A DNA stretch of 64,000 nt from Nitrincola tapanii (GTDB lineage Bacteria > Pseudomonadota > Gammaproteobacteria > Pseudomonadales > Balneatricaceae), in NCBI RefSeq assembly GCF_008368715.1, contig NZ_SMRS01000007.1:124001-188000 (forward strand), given 5' to 3'. A program made the translations under genes and the position numbers. Below the pieces are notes generated by a model. That model did not search any database. It worked only from the letters and a program-made list of their open reading frames with translations, and was not told the origin of the DNA. This document shows positions 47,452 through 56,411 of this stretch, in pieces. Each line of letters starts with the position of its first letter. The stretch's first letter is position 1.

Positions 47452-48846
47452 TTAGTGCGTCCATTCATCATCGGAAGAGGGTGGGGAAGCAAACAAAGAG
47501 GAGGCGTGGCAGATCTGGTTGCGCCCTTGGCGCTTGGCTTGGTACATCGCCATATCTGCGACCTTCATCAGAGTTTTTGCGTCCTCAGCATGCTCAGGAT
47601 AAAAAGCCAGGCCGATGCTGCCACTGATGCGAATTTCACGTTGTTGAAGTTGAAAAGGTTGTTCAAGTTGTAGGCGAATACGTTGAGCAATTTGAATCGC
47701 GGCGGGAAGATCACAGGGATAGAGCAGAATATTGAACTCATCCCCGCCCATGCGGGAGACACTGTCCACTTCACGCACACAACGGAGTAAGCGCTGCGCC
47801 ACTTCGATCAGCAGTGCATCCCCGGCATCGTGGCCGAGCTGATCATTGACCTCTTTGAATTTATCCAGATCGATAAACATCAAGGCCAGTGCCTGTTCAT
47901 CACGTTTGGCGTTGGCCAGTGCTAAAAGAAGACGATCGTTGAACAGATTGCGATTGATTAAACCGGTCAAACTATCGTGGGTTGCGAGGTATTCAATTTT
48001 CTTCTGGGTTTTCTTCAGGTCACTGATGTCGGAAAAAATCAAAATATAACGGTGTATCTGATCTCCCTGCTTAGGCGAACGATTGAGGGTGGCCCAGATC
48101 GGAAAGACTTCACCATTCTTACGATGATGAATCAGCTCGCCTTGCCAAACACTCTTCTGCTCCACGTGTGACCAGATATCTTTGTGCTCACTGAATAAAT
48201 GGCTAAAAAACTGCTCCAGAGGTTGGCCGCTGAGTTCACCACAGCTGTAGCCGGTCATCTCATAACAAGCATGATTACTGCGCTGAATAATTTTGTTGGC
48301 ATCGGTAATCAGGATGGCTTCACCGGTTTGGTTAAACACCTCGGCGGCTAGGCGTAGATCGCGATTGGCTAGGCTTGCACGGGCCGCCAGTGCCAGTTTT
48401 TCACAGAGTTGTGTTAGAGAGTGCTGGATGCGATCGGAAAACACGCCATTGGATTTGCGTAAATAGAGCAAACCAAAATTAGGCAGGTGATACAAATAAA
48501 AGGTATCGTCATGCAGGTTAAGCTGTAAGGGTAGCCATTCCTTGAGAAAAGCCATCTGCTCTAGATTGTTTGGCAAGCGCTTCAGATCCAAATGGCCTTC
48601 GCGGATACAGCGTTGGCTGAAATGGCGTGGCAGGCTAATTGGATCCAGCCAGACTAAAGGAAGCTGTGCCGCTGGTGCCGCCTCATCATTTAAAGGGTAG
48701 CGCGCTTGCATGATCATACCGCCGCTGCAATTCAGAAGTCGAATCATCTTCGCCAGAGTGTTGTGCAACATCTGCTCAAGATTCGGATGACTGCCTATTT
48801 CCAATGCAATTTCGTACAGCAGCTCTGTCTCCAGATGACTGTGCAT
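47452..48846 (-). CDS. GAF-like sensor-PAS-GGDEF diguanylate cyclase
   Basis: 464-residue soluble protein. Its first ~165 residues match the N-terminal region of the hybrid kinase at 8643 (LLYEIALEIG, RLLNCSGG, then LPNFGLLYLRK). A PAS (about 175-290) and GGDEF (about 300-455) follow, with intact GGDEF and I-site REVD, so an active, product-inhibited cyclase is expected. The ORF can be extended to 48945, but GGGAGG lies 5 nt before ATG 48846 and the extra residues have no counterpart in the kinase. It precedes the CheA-like gene by about 17 nt, making a three-gene unit with the GGDEF-EAL protein. Divergent from the next GGDEF gene. Confidence 0.9.
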   Translation of the reverse strand: MHSHLETELLYEIALEIGSHPNLEQMLHNTLAKMIRLLNCSGGMIMQARYPLNDEAAPAAQLPLVWLDPISLPRHFSQRCIREGHLDLKRLPNNLEQMAFLKEWLPLQLNLHDDTFYLYHLPNFGLLYLRKSNGVFSDRIQHSLTQLCEKLALAARASLANRDLRLAAEVFNQTGEAILITDANKIIQRSNHACYEMTGYSCGELSGQPLEQFFSHLFSEHKDIWSHVEQKSVWQGELIHHRKNGEVFPIWATLNRSPKQGDQIHRYILIFSDISDLKKTQKKIEYLATHDSLTGLINRNLFNDRLLLALANAKRDEQALALMFIDLDKFKEVNDQLGHDAGDALLIEVAQRLLRCVREVDSVSRMGGDEFNILLYPCDLPAAIQIAQRIRLQLEQPFQLQQREIRISGSIGLAFYPEHAEDAKTLMKVADMAMYQAKRQGRNQICHASSLFASPPSSDDEWTH

Positions 48847-49069
48847 GGACACCTCCCATGTCTTGCATCGGACTTTCCTATATCGAAAAAATAGAAAAAT
48901 AAGAAAAGTCGGAATATTGTTATGGTAGTTGAGAGTTGAAGTCACTGTCTAGTGATTTTCAAGATCAAGTCAGATACAGCTATATACAAGTGACGATTGA
49001 TTACATGGCCCACATACGCCTTAATGAGTTGGAATATTGGCCTGACTTCTGGATATTTAAGGAAACGTG

Positions 49070-51142
49070 ATGCAGCATATGGCGACCTTCTTCAATGAAG
49101 ATAATTCGTACGTGAGCGAGCAGTCGCGACATAAGCCTGGCAATATAGTGCTTTACTTAGACCAGAGCGCACGTGTTATCGATTATCAGGTGGATCCGGA
49201 TCTGCCGCTGTGGCTGCCTAAGCAACTTCCCTGTCCTATCTCGCAATTTCTTGCACTGCCGAGCCATACACTGCTTGATGCCTTGTCTCAACAGACGCAT
49301 CAACTGATAGATCTCAACTTACGCCATCGTGATGCCGGGCGTTTAGCTTGCCGTGGCTGGTTAGAGTTCAATGGTTTGGATATACGTTTGAATCTTTTAG
49401 ATCAAACAGATCTAAGAAAACAACTGGCTGCGCAGGAAACCAGGCTGCGTTGGTTAACACAGAGTCACGAAGTGCTCGAACGCTTACTTTACGTTCAACT
49501 GGACCAATTGGAGCTAGAGTCAGAGCGTTTATTAGCGGAAATTTGCCGTTGTTTTCAATTACCCGCAGCGGCTATTTTCATGCAAGATCATTTGACCCAA
49601 AAGTTACAAACTTTGCACTGCGTGGCAAGAGAACTGCCGACTCCAGAGTGGTTTGATCCAAAAGAATTTCTCCGGATTAGTGGACAAAAAGCAGGTGTGC
49701 GACAGAGTGATGTCTGTTTTTGGGTTGAGCAGAAGCATCCTACCTTGCCCAGCTTATATATGGTGATGTCTTGGCCTTCGACACAAGAGTGGCAACAAAC
49801 ACTGCAAGAGCGTGGCACAGCTTTAATGAATTTATGGTTAGCTGCTCTGCAGCAGCGCCTCCATGAGCGGGCTTTGCAAGAAAGCGAGCGGGCTGCTCGA
49901 TTGATGCGCGATCAACTGGAGCTGAACTGGTGTGAGTTTTATCCCGAGCGTCATCTGTTTTCTGTGACAGCTTGTTCTGATGATCCTTTATCTCAAATTG
50001 AAAATCCAAAAAGTATATCGTTGGATGCTTGGTGGCAATGGATTGTGCCTTCTCAAAGAGAGGGTTTGGCCTTGCACTGGCAAGAATCTCTATTGATGCA
50101 GGCACCACTGAAAACTACTTTGAGCCTGATGATCGGAGGGCAACAAGTCGAGTATGCGTTCACTTTAAATTGGCTCCAATCTCCACAAGGGATTCGAGGT
50201 ATCGGTTGTCTAAGAAACATTCAGCAAGAAATTCAAGTACACCAAGAAGCCGAGCAGGTGGGTAAGCGAATGTCATCCCTGCTGGAAACGACGCCTGCAT
50301 TGATTTATGTACAGTCTTATGAGCAAGGGGCTTTAAGTCTTAGTTATTGTAATGCAGGCAGTGATCACCTTTTGGGTTGGTCAGAAGAGGCCTTTTGTCA
50401 GCAAGGTTTGTTAGCACTTCTCCACCCGGAAGATCGTGATCTTTACGCGCAACGTAATCAGCAACTCTTTCAAAATGGTCAAGCGTCCAGCCAATTGCGC
50501 CTGCGTGATGCTGAGGGCGAGTGGCATCATCTGTTAGATGAGGCACGTCTGGTGCGTGATCCTTTGGGGGTGCCGGTTGAAGTAGTGGCCATCGCTTTGG
50601 ATGTGACCGATCTGCAGCAAGCTCAAGCATCTGCACGCCATTACCATGAGCTGAGTATTCGTGATCCGCTGACGGGGGTGAATAATCCACGCTTCTTGCA
50701 ACAGCAGCTGCAAGTGGAATTGGCCCGTGCCCAACGCAGTGGAGAGGTTTTCAGCTTGTGTTTACTCGATCTGGATAAGTTTAAATCGGTGAATGATACC
50801 TATGGGCATCTGATCGGTGATGAGGTTTTAGTGGGCTTTGCACGGATTATTCTAGAGAGTTTGCGGATTCAGGATCTAGCTTTTCGCTACGGAGGAGAGG
50901 AGTTTGTTTTGCTGCTGCCGAACACTGAATTACAGGATGCCTGTTTGGTGGCCGAGCGTTTGCGTGAAACCCTAGAGGAAACGGCGGTATCCTCCTCCTT
51001 GCCCGATCTGCGTGTAACGGTGAGCATCGGTGTCAGTGAGTTTCGTATGCAGGATACGGCTTTAACTCTGATGGAGCGTGCGGATCAGGCACTCTATGCC
51101 GCAAAAGAGTCGGGACGTAATCAGGTGAAGTTTTCAGCTTAA
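49070..51142 (+). CDS. GAF/PAS-containing GGDEF diguanylate cyclase
   Basis: 690-residue soluble protein. The first half is poorly recognisable; residues about 130-270 may be a GAF-type domain (LAEICRCFQLPAAAIFM). A PAS near 395-515 (SYCNAGSDHLLGW and LHPEDRDLY) leads to a GGDEF domain (about 525-690) with the active variant GGEEF and I-site RIQD. There is no EAL domain. The frame opens with GTG 49067 then ATG 49070; AAGGA at 49059-49063 favours the ATG. It is divergent from the GAF-PAS-GGDEF gene across about 220 bp that should hold both promoters. Expected to make c-di-GMP; input unknown. Confidence 0.88.
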   Translation: MQHMATFFNEDNSYVSEQSRHKPGNIVLYLDQSARVIDYQVDPDLPLWLPKQLPCPISQFLALPSHTLLDALSQQTHQLIDLNLRHRDAGRLACRGWLEFNGLDIRLNLLDQTDLRKQLAAQETRLRWLTQSHEVLERLLYVQLDQLELESERLLAEICRCFQLPAAAIFMQDHLTQKLQTLHCVARELPTPEWFDPKEFLRISGQKAGVRQSDVCFWVEQKHPTLPSLYMVMSWPSTQEWQQTLQERGTALMNLWLAALQQRLHERALQESERAARLMRDQLELNWCEFYPERHLFSVTACSDDPLSQIENPKSISLDAWWQWIVPSQREGLALHWQESLLMQAPLKTTLSLMIGGQQVEYAFTLNWLQSPQGIRGIGCLRNIQQEIQVHQEAEQVGKRMSSLLETTPALIYVQSYEQGALSLSYCNAGSDHLLGWSEEAFCQQGLLALLHPEDRDLYAQRNQQLFQNGQASSQLRLRDAEGEWHHLLDEARLVRDPLGVPVEVVAIALDVTDLQQAQASARHYHELSIRDPLTGVNNPRFLQQQLQVELARAQRSGEVFSLCLLDLDKFKSVNDTYGHLIGDEVLVGFARIILESLRIQDLAFRYGGEEFVLLLPNTELQDACLVAERLRETLEETAVSSSLPDLRVTVSIGVSEFRMQDTALTLMERADQALYAAKESGRNQVKFSA

Positions 51143-51214
51143 CAGCTTTGTCTACGCCATATGGGCGGCTTTGCTTACAGCGGCTCTGTTTTAAAGGATT
51201 TAGCGGCTTTAATT

Positions 51215-52624
51215 TTAAGAAGCCCAATGGATTTGGTTACTACCCTGAGCTTTCGCCGCATACATCGCAGAATCACTGGCGTTCATTAATTCATCCAGAG
51301 TCAGGCCATTCTCAGGATAGATGGCGATGCCAATACTGACACCCAAGTCAGAATAGGTGCCATCGGTTTGGAAAGGGGCCTGCATGGCTTGGATCAGCTT
51401 TTCCGCAACACGTTGTATACTTTCTTCATTCGGCGGTTCTTCGATCAAGACCACAAATTCATCCCCACCAATACGAATCACGGAATCGGCACCGCGAATC
51501 GCCGTGCTGAAGCGTCGAGCGACTTCTTGCAAAACCTGATCACCCACCGGATGCCCATATTGATCATTAATCGGTTTAAAGCCGTCTAGATCCATGTACA
51601 GCAAAGCCATGGATTCGTTGCGGCGTTCCGCGCGCGCCAGGGCATGGGCAAAACGATCATAAAAGAGGGTGCGATTGGGCAGTCCCGTCAGGCTGTCATG
51701 GCGGGCTAGCATTTTATAACGCTCTTGTGAGGCGTGCAGAGATTCGCCTAAGCGTATGAGTTTCCAGGTGAGAAAAAAGGTCAGCAGAGCAAAGCATAAG
51801 CCTGTGGTCTGTAGTAGTAAAATCACTCGGCGCAAATCCTGGCTGATGATCTGCTGCGGCACAGCTACCATCTCCCAGGTGTTATCCAGTACTGCAATTT
51901 GAGTGCTTAAGCGTTCCGGGTGTTCAAACAGTGTCGGTTCACCGTAAAACACTCTTTCTGCATCATCCAAACTGCCGGCTGTACGGCGTAAAGCAATCTC
52001 TAAATCAAACTCAGGGCTGAATAAACCGGCTTCTTCGAGTAGGCGGGTGAAGTCGATAGGAGTACTCATCAGCCCCCAGTAGTGCTGCTGCCCGGTTGCT
52101 TTATCCTCAATATAAATTGGGACACGGTGAATGACACCGACGCCGCCCTGCACCAAGTTGTAGGGGCCGGCGAGTACCGGGCGTTGTGTGGCCATGACTT
52201 CGCGTGTAGCTTCACCCTGTTGCGGATGATGGAGAAGATCCATGCCCAAGACGGCTTCATTGCCGGTTAGGGGGTAAACAAAACCTACGACATTGTCTGG
52301 AGCGAGGGTGATATTTCGGATCAAGCTGTTTTCCAGCAGCAGATAACGGGCAAGCGCATCAAAAATCTCCTGCTCGATACGCCCTGTGACCTTAACCTGA
52401 GCGATGAGGCCGGCGGTAAGATTCACTGCACCGTTAAAGCTGCCTTCAATTTTGGCGCGTACTTCGGCCAAACGCTCAATATCAATACTGCGTGCTTGTT
52501 CTTCGACTTTGTTTTGATAGAGATTGGCGACCAGAAAAAACACAGCGGCAACCACTACTGCCAGAAGGGGTGGCAGTAAAAACTTGAGATGTCGAAAACG
52601 TGCCAACTTCAACAAGGTAGCCAC
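51215..52624 (-). CDS. CHASE-GGDEF membrane diguanylate cyclase
   Basis: 469-residue inner-membrane protein. A helix (about 15-38) and a helix near 262-285 enclose a periplasmic CHASE domain (about 75-230; the segment MDLLHHPQQGEATREV is typical). The cytoplasmic GGDEF domain (about 305-465) has intact GGDEF and I-site RGAD and ends at the C-terminus. It starts with GTG 52624. It converges on the GGEEF gene with about 70 bp between their stops. CHASE binds small extracellular ligands, and the same family of input occurs in the MASE1-CHASE protein at 13423. Confidence 0.9.
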   Translation of the reverse strand: MATLLKLARFRHLKFLLPPLLAVVVAAVFFLVANLYQNKVEEQARSIDIERLAEVRAKIEGSFNGAVNLTAGLIAQVKVTGRIEQEIFDALARYLLLENSLIRNITLAPDNVVGFVYPLTGNEAVLGMDLLHHPQQGEATREVMATQRPVLAGPYNLVQGGVGVIHRVPIYIEDKATGQQHYWGLMSTPIDFTRLLEEAGLFSPEFDLEIALRRTAGSLDDAERVFYGEPTLFEHPERLSTQIAVLDNTWEMVAVPQQIISQDLRRVILLLQTTGLCFALLTFFLTWKLIRLGESLHASQERYKMLARHDSLTGLPNRTLFYDRFAHALARAERRNESMALLYMDLDGFKPINDQYGHPVGDQVLQEVARRFSTAIRGADSVIRIGGDEFVVLIEEPPNEESIQRVAEKLIQAMQAPFQTDGTYSDLGVSIGIAIYPENGLTLDELMNASDSAMYAAKAQGSNQIHWAS

Positions 52625-52716
52625 CGGCGAGAGCGCTCCGCGAAATTAAATAGGGCTTCTTTGCATTATAGACTTTTGCGTTGCAGCGAAAAGAGGGGTA
52701 AGGGTTTTCTCATCCG

Positions 52717-52746
52717 AAAAAACGACCCCCGCAAGGCGGGGGTCGT
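52717..52746 (-). terminator. Strong Rho-independent terminator of the HiPIP gene
   Basis: ACGACCCCCGC (52722-52732) pairs with GCGGGGGTCGT (52736-52746) around a 3-nt loop. On the minus strand a run of six T follows (A-run at 52717-52722). It lies 25 nt past the HiPIP stop. Confidence 0.9.
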
Positions 52747-52771
52747 CGTGAATGCTTGAGTCAAACAGGAA

Positions 52772-53089
52772 TTAACCTGGACGTTTAAACCAAGATTGAC
52801 ACCAGCCTTTTGGCTCTACAGAGAAGCCCTGGAACAGGGTGCAGCCGTTGGTATCAGGCTGGAAGAACATGCAGTTATCGCAATAGCTATCTGCTTTGAA
52901 TGCAGGGTGGCTCGATGCATCGGCCGCCACTTTGACATAGTTCAGCGCTTTAGCATTGGGCGCATCTTCGCTCAGTGGTGGCAGGCCTTCCGCGAAAGCC
53001 TTGGTGGTCAGAACACCCATGCCCAGAGGCAGAGCAGCCAAACCAAACATACCTTTTTTCAGGAAACTACGACGACTAGTGTTAGCCAT
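52772..53089 (-). CDS. High-potential iron-sulfur protein (HiPIP), TAT-exported
   Basis: 105-residue periplasmic electron carrier with one [4Fe-4S] cluster that works between Fe-S3+ and 2+ states. A twin-arginine signal (SRRSFLKKG, hydrophobic core, KAFA end near residue 33) precedes a mature domain with four Cys in HiPIP order: CDNC, GCTLF and GWCQSW. The length suits the short HiPIP group. In other bacteria HiPIPs donate electrons to reaction centres, cytochrome oxidases or c-type proteins. No partner is next to it. It is monocistronic, with its own strong terminator. Confidence 0.95.
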   Translation of the reverse strand: MANTSRRSFLKKGMFGLAALPLGMGVLTTKAFAEGLPPLSEDAPNAKALNYVKVAADASSHPAFKADSYCDNCMFFQPDTNGCTLFQGFSVEPKGWCQSWFKRPG

Positions 53090-53328
53090 ATCTCGATCCT
53101 TTCTCTCATTGACAAGTGAACCCGGTGCCGATTCTGCGATCAGTTTAGGGCTATGAATAAATCCAGTACATTAGAACCTTCTTTTACAGAAGAGACAATG
53201 ATCCGGATCAAAACCTTTTCTATGACGGGCGAAAAAAACAGGAGTTCCCCAGAAGCGGATGAAAAGCTAGCCTAGCGCCCGATCTTTGCATTCTGGGCCA
53301 GCTTCAATGAATGTCGGATGAATCAAGC

Positions 53329-54285
53329 CTAAGCTTTGTTCGCAGGATTCATGAGTTGCTGCAAACTGCCGACGGCACCCAGAATGCTTGAGGATTCAAA
53401 GGGCAAAAATACACGATCTCCCTCTTTTGCAATCTCTGGAAGTGTTTTCAGGTACTCCAAACCCAATAGATAACCTATGACCAGTTGCGCATCGATCTGA
53501 TTTTGACCGGCGGCCAGGATTTGATTTATCGCTTCACGCTCCCCTTCAGCACGCAGGATCGCCGCTGTTTTTTCACCTTCTGCGACCAGAATATTCGATT
53601 CTTTTTCACCCTGAGCGCGCGCAATAGCGGCTTCACGCTCACCACTGGCCTGTAATACGAGAGCACGACGCTCACGCTCCGCGGCCATCTGTTTACGCAT
53701 CGCATCTTCTACTTCACGCGGAATGGTAATGTCTTGGATCTCAACACGTGTGACCTTCACCCCCCATTTGTTACCCGCTTCATCCATGACAATCTGCAGT
53801 TTGTCGTTGATCTCTTGGCGAGATTCAAACAGCTTGTCGAGTTCCATTTTACCGACTTCAGAACGCAGTGAAGTTTTAGCCAGTATCTCGATGGCTTGTA
53901 CCAGATTTTCGGCCTGATACACGGCGCGTTCAGGATCGATCACTTGGAAGTAGAGTGCACCATTGACGGTCACACTGACGTTATCTCCGGTAATCACGGC
54001 TTGGCCTGGAAAATCGAGAACGGTTTCGCGGCGGTCAATACGCGTTTCTTCGACTACGACGGCCACCTGTTCATTATTGATCACCTGATAACGGCGCATC
54101 TTGATAGAGCGAGGTTGATCCACAAAAGGGATAATCCAATTGATCCCCGGCTGGAGTGTGAGGTGGTAGCTGCCCAGGCGCTCGATCACTACGGCCTCGG
54201 ATTGCTGCACGATCATCAAGCCTTTAATTAGAAGAATGATCACCATTAGGGTGAGAATAAGCGCGATTACTAACCAGACGTCCAT
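53329..54285 (-). CDS. SPFH/band-7 membrane protein (QmcA/paraslipin type)
   Basis: 318-residue protein with an N-terminal membrane helix and a band-7 domain; the segment VIERLGSYHLTLQPGINW and the later KVTRVEIQDI are typical. Long alanine/glutamate-rich coiled coil (AREGEKESN-like repeats) follows, as in QmcA, which forms large assemblies in the inner membrane. ATG 54285 with AAGGA 9 nt upstream is preferred to the first in-frame start at 54318. It is preceded by an nfeD gene, the standard partner, 42 nt before its start. These pairs are linked to membrane microdomains and proteolysis; the exact role here is unknown. Confidence 0.92.
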   Translation of the reverse strand: MDVWLVIALILTLMVIILLIKGLMIVQQSEAVVIERLGSYHLTLQPGINWIIPFVDQPRSIKMRRYQVINNEQVAVVVEETRIDRRETVLDFPGQAVITGDNVSVTVNGALYFQVIDPERAVYQAENLVQAIEILAKTSLRSEVGKMELDKLFESRQEINDKLQIVMDEAGNKWGVKVTRVEIQDITIPREVEDAMRKQMAAERERRALVLQASGEREAAIARAQGEKESNILVAEGEKTAAILRAEGEREAINQILAAGQNQIDAQLVIGYLLGLEYLKTLPEIAKEGDRVFLPFESSSILGAVGSLQQLMNPANKA

Positions 54286-54327
54286 CAGATAGATTCCTTG
54301 CTGTGAGTGGGTTAACAAGGTTTAAGC

Positions 54328-54741
54328 TTAATCGAGAATGGCGGTGATGCCATCAAATTCACGTACTTTTACCCGAGTGCCCACGGCGAGTGTTTGCTCA
54401 GACAGGGAGCGGAAAGGGTAGAGATCACCTTCGATCTGGATACGCAGCTTGCCCGGTGTCTGTTCAATAATGACCCCTTCCAGGCTATGTGGCTCGCCTG
54501 CCAGCGCACTGCGTCTTTGTGAGGGTGCATAACGACTGAAGAGGTATTTCAGTAGAGGCGCAAGAATTACGGCACTGAGGGCAAAGACGGACCATTGCGC
54601 GGAATCCGCTAATCCCCAAAAAGAGGCCGCAGCTGTCAAGAGAGCCGCTAGGCCTAAGGCAAAGGCGACAAATCCAAGGCTTAACAACTCCATAATCATT
54701 AAAATCACGGCTGCAATGAGCCAGACGTGCCAGGCTTCCAT
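54328..54741 (-). CDS. NfeD-family membrane protein
   Basis: 137-residue short-type NfeD. Two or three hydrophobic helices (about 5-75) are followed by a small OB-fold domain with LEGVIIEQTPGKLRI and VGTRVKVREFDG. There is no protease domain, as expected for the short form found beside paraslipin genes. It comes first in a two-gene unit with the band-7 gene and probably binds or regulates it. The Bcr/CflA gene ends about 50 bp downstream of nothing shared; it is transcribed in the same direction from further upstream. Confidence 0.92.
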   Translation of the reverse strand: MEAWHVWLIAAVILMIMELLSLGFVAFALGLAALLTAAASFWGLADSAQWSVFALSAVILAPLLKYLFSRYAPSQRRSALAGEPHSLEGVIIEQTPGKLRIQIEGDLYPFRSLSEQTLAVGTRVKVREFDGITAILD

Positions 54742-54793
54742 TATTGATTCCTTTTCGGGCCAGAACGGGTTTTATAGTCTAACGCGGTGATCC

Positions 54794-55975
54794 TTAGATT
54801 GCTTGTCGAGCATGCAAAATAAGACGTAAGGTCAAACCACAGCCAACACAGCCTAACATCACCCAGGCCATGGCCAGAGGGCTGCTTTCGCCGAGCAAGC
54901 CGACCAGTGTGCCAGAGAGCGCGCCCAGGCTAAAACCTAAGGCGCCGACAAAAGCGGTTGCGCTGGCGGCGCTGTGTGGGAAGAATTCGGTTGTGCCGGC
55001 CATTCCATTAGACATGATAAAACCCTGCAGACCGATGAACAGCATAATCAGAGGTAATACGCCCAGTAGAGGAAGATCGAGCGCGAGAAGTCCCAGCGTC
55101 AAAACGCTCGCTAGGGCTGCTTGTAGCCACTGGGCTCGGGCTAATAACAGACGGGGGGCATAACGGTGCAGGAGGCGGATGTTGATCTGATTACAGAGGA
55201 GTAAGGTGACGACATTGGCCCCAAATAACACAGGGAAAAGCTGAGGGCTGATACCAAAGTGTTCCATATAAACACCCGCAGAGCCGGTAATAAAGGCAAA
55301 CATACCGGCGTAGCTGAAGGCCACACTGCAAACAAAGCCCATAGCGCGGCGATGCTTAAGAATGGAGAAATAGCGTTGTAAGGGCGATTGGCGGCTTTGC
55401 TGACTGGCGCGACGTGTTTCCGGCAGAAAGCGCCAAAGGGTCAGAGCGAGTAACAGCGCATAAATAAATAGGGTGATAAAAATCCCTTGCCAGCCACTGA
55501 TCCAGAGCAGGGCACTGCCTAACACCGGCGCGAGCAGAGGCGCCGCCATCATAATCGCGGCAATACGCGAGAGGGCTTGAGCACTTTCCCGGCCTTGATA
55601 GAGATCCCGCACGATGGCGGCAGAGTTCACAACACTGATCCCACCGCCAAACGCCTGTAAAAATCGTGCGGCCCAGATGAATTCGATGCTGGGGCTTAAG
55701 AGCACCGCTAGGGTGCCCAGCGTGAACAGTGCTAGACCACTCAAGATCGCAAAGCGTCGACCAAAATGATCGGACAGAGGGCCACCAAAAAGCTGACCTA
55801 AGCCGAAGCCCGCCAGAAACAGGCTCAGAGTCAATTCGACCTCACTGATCGAGACATTTAAGCTACGCGCCATACTCGGAATGGCGGGTAGATAGGCATC
55901 GATGGCCAGAGGTGCTAAGGCGGTTAAAGCCGCGAGCATCCAGATGAGGCCTGGAATAGCAGTGCTGGGATTCAT
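54794..55975 (-). CDS. Bcr/CflA-family drug-resistance MFS exporter
   Basis: 393-residue MFS protein with about twelve helices. The family's first helices are clear: IDAYLPAIPSMARSL and then GQLFGGPLSDHFGRR, the motif A of drug:H+ antiporters of the Bcr/CflA (DHA1) group. The length is normal. It starts at ATG 55975 with AGG 8 nt upstream and is probably transcribed alone. It would export a hydrophobic drug or metabolite in exchange for protons; the substrate cannot be named. Confidence 0.92.
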   Translation of the reverse strand: MNPSTAIPGLIWMLAALTALAPLAIDAYLPAIPSMARSLNVSISEVELTLSLFLAGFGLGQLFGGPLSDHFGRRFAILSGLALFTLGTLAVLLSPSIEFIWAARFLQAFGGGISVVNSAAIVRDLYQGRESAQALSRIAAIMMAAPLLAPVLGSALLWISGWQGIFITLFIYALLLALTLWRFLPETRRASQQSRQSPLQRYFSILKHRRAMGFVCSVAFSYAGMFAFITGSAGVYMEHFGISPQLFPVLFGANVVTLLLCNQINIRLLHRYAPRLLLARAQWLQAALASVLTLGLLALDLPLLGVLPLIMLFIGLQGFIMSNGMAGTTEFFPHSAASATAFVGALGFSLGALSGTLVGLLGESSPLAMAWVMLGCVGCGLTLRLILHARQAI

Positions 55976-56180
55976 AGATAAAACCTAGAGCAGGAAGGGT
56001 TTTCAGACTGAATGGTTTAAATTTGGCTTTACTTTACTCCATTCAACTGAGTTTGGGGAGGGAGTCTGTTAGAATATTGAATGTTTGTTGAAATGAATGC
56101 TCAATAGAGCACTGGGTGCACATTTCCACCCCCAATCAAGGTCTCCTTAACCACTGCCTTTTAACAGTCGGAGTCATCAC

Positions 56181-56402
56181 ATGAGTTCTTCACTTCCCCC
56201 AGATATTCTGCAGGCATTAAAAATCGCCTTTACCTATATGCCTCACCCGATGGATGTGACCCGTTATGAATACGGTGATGAGTTTGAGCGTATTCAGAGT
56301 GATATTCAGCAGGTGCGTGAGGCGCTTCTGCAATTGGAGATCGATCCGGATGAGGTAATGGGCGAAATACGTCCTGACTCAACGCCTAATTCCTGTTATT
56401 GA
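56181..56402 (+). CDS. Hypothetical 73-residue protein upstream of the AI-2E-type transporter
   Basis: Acidic, soluble, mostly helical protein (for example DEFERIQSDIQQVREALLQL). I do not recognise the family. GGAG lies 7 nt before the ATG and the stop is 9 nt before the next start, so it is a real gene co-transcribed with the AI-2E-family transporter. A regulatory or accessory role is possible but unsupported. Confidence 0.75.
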   Translation: MSSSLPPDILQALKIAFTYMPHPMDVTRYEYGDEFERIQSDIQQVREALLQLEIDPDEVMGEIRPDSTPNSCY

Positions 56403-56411
56403 GAAAAGATT

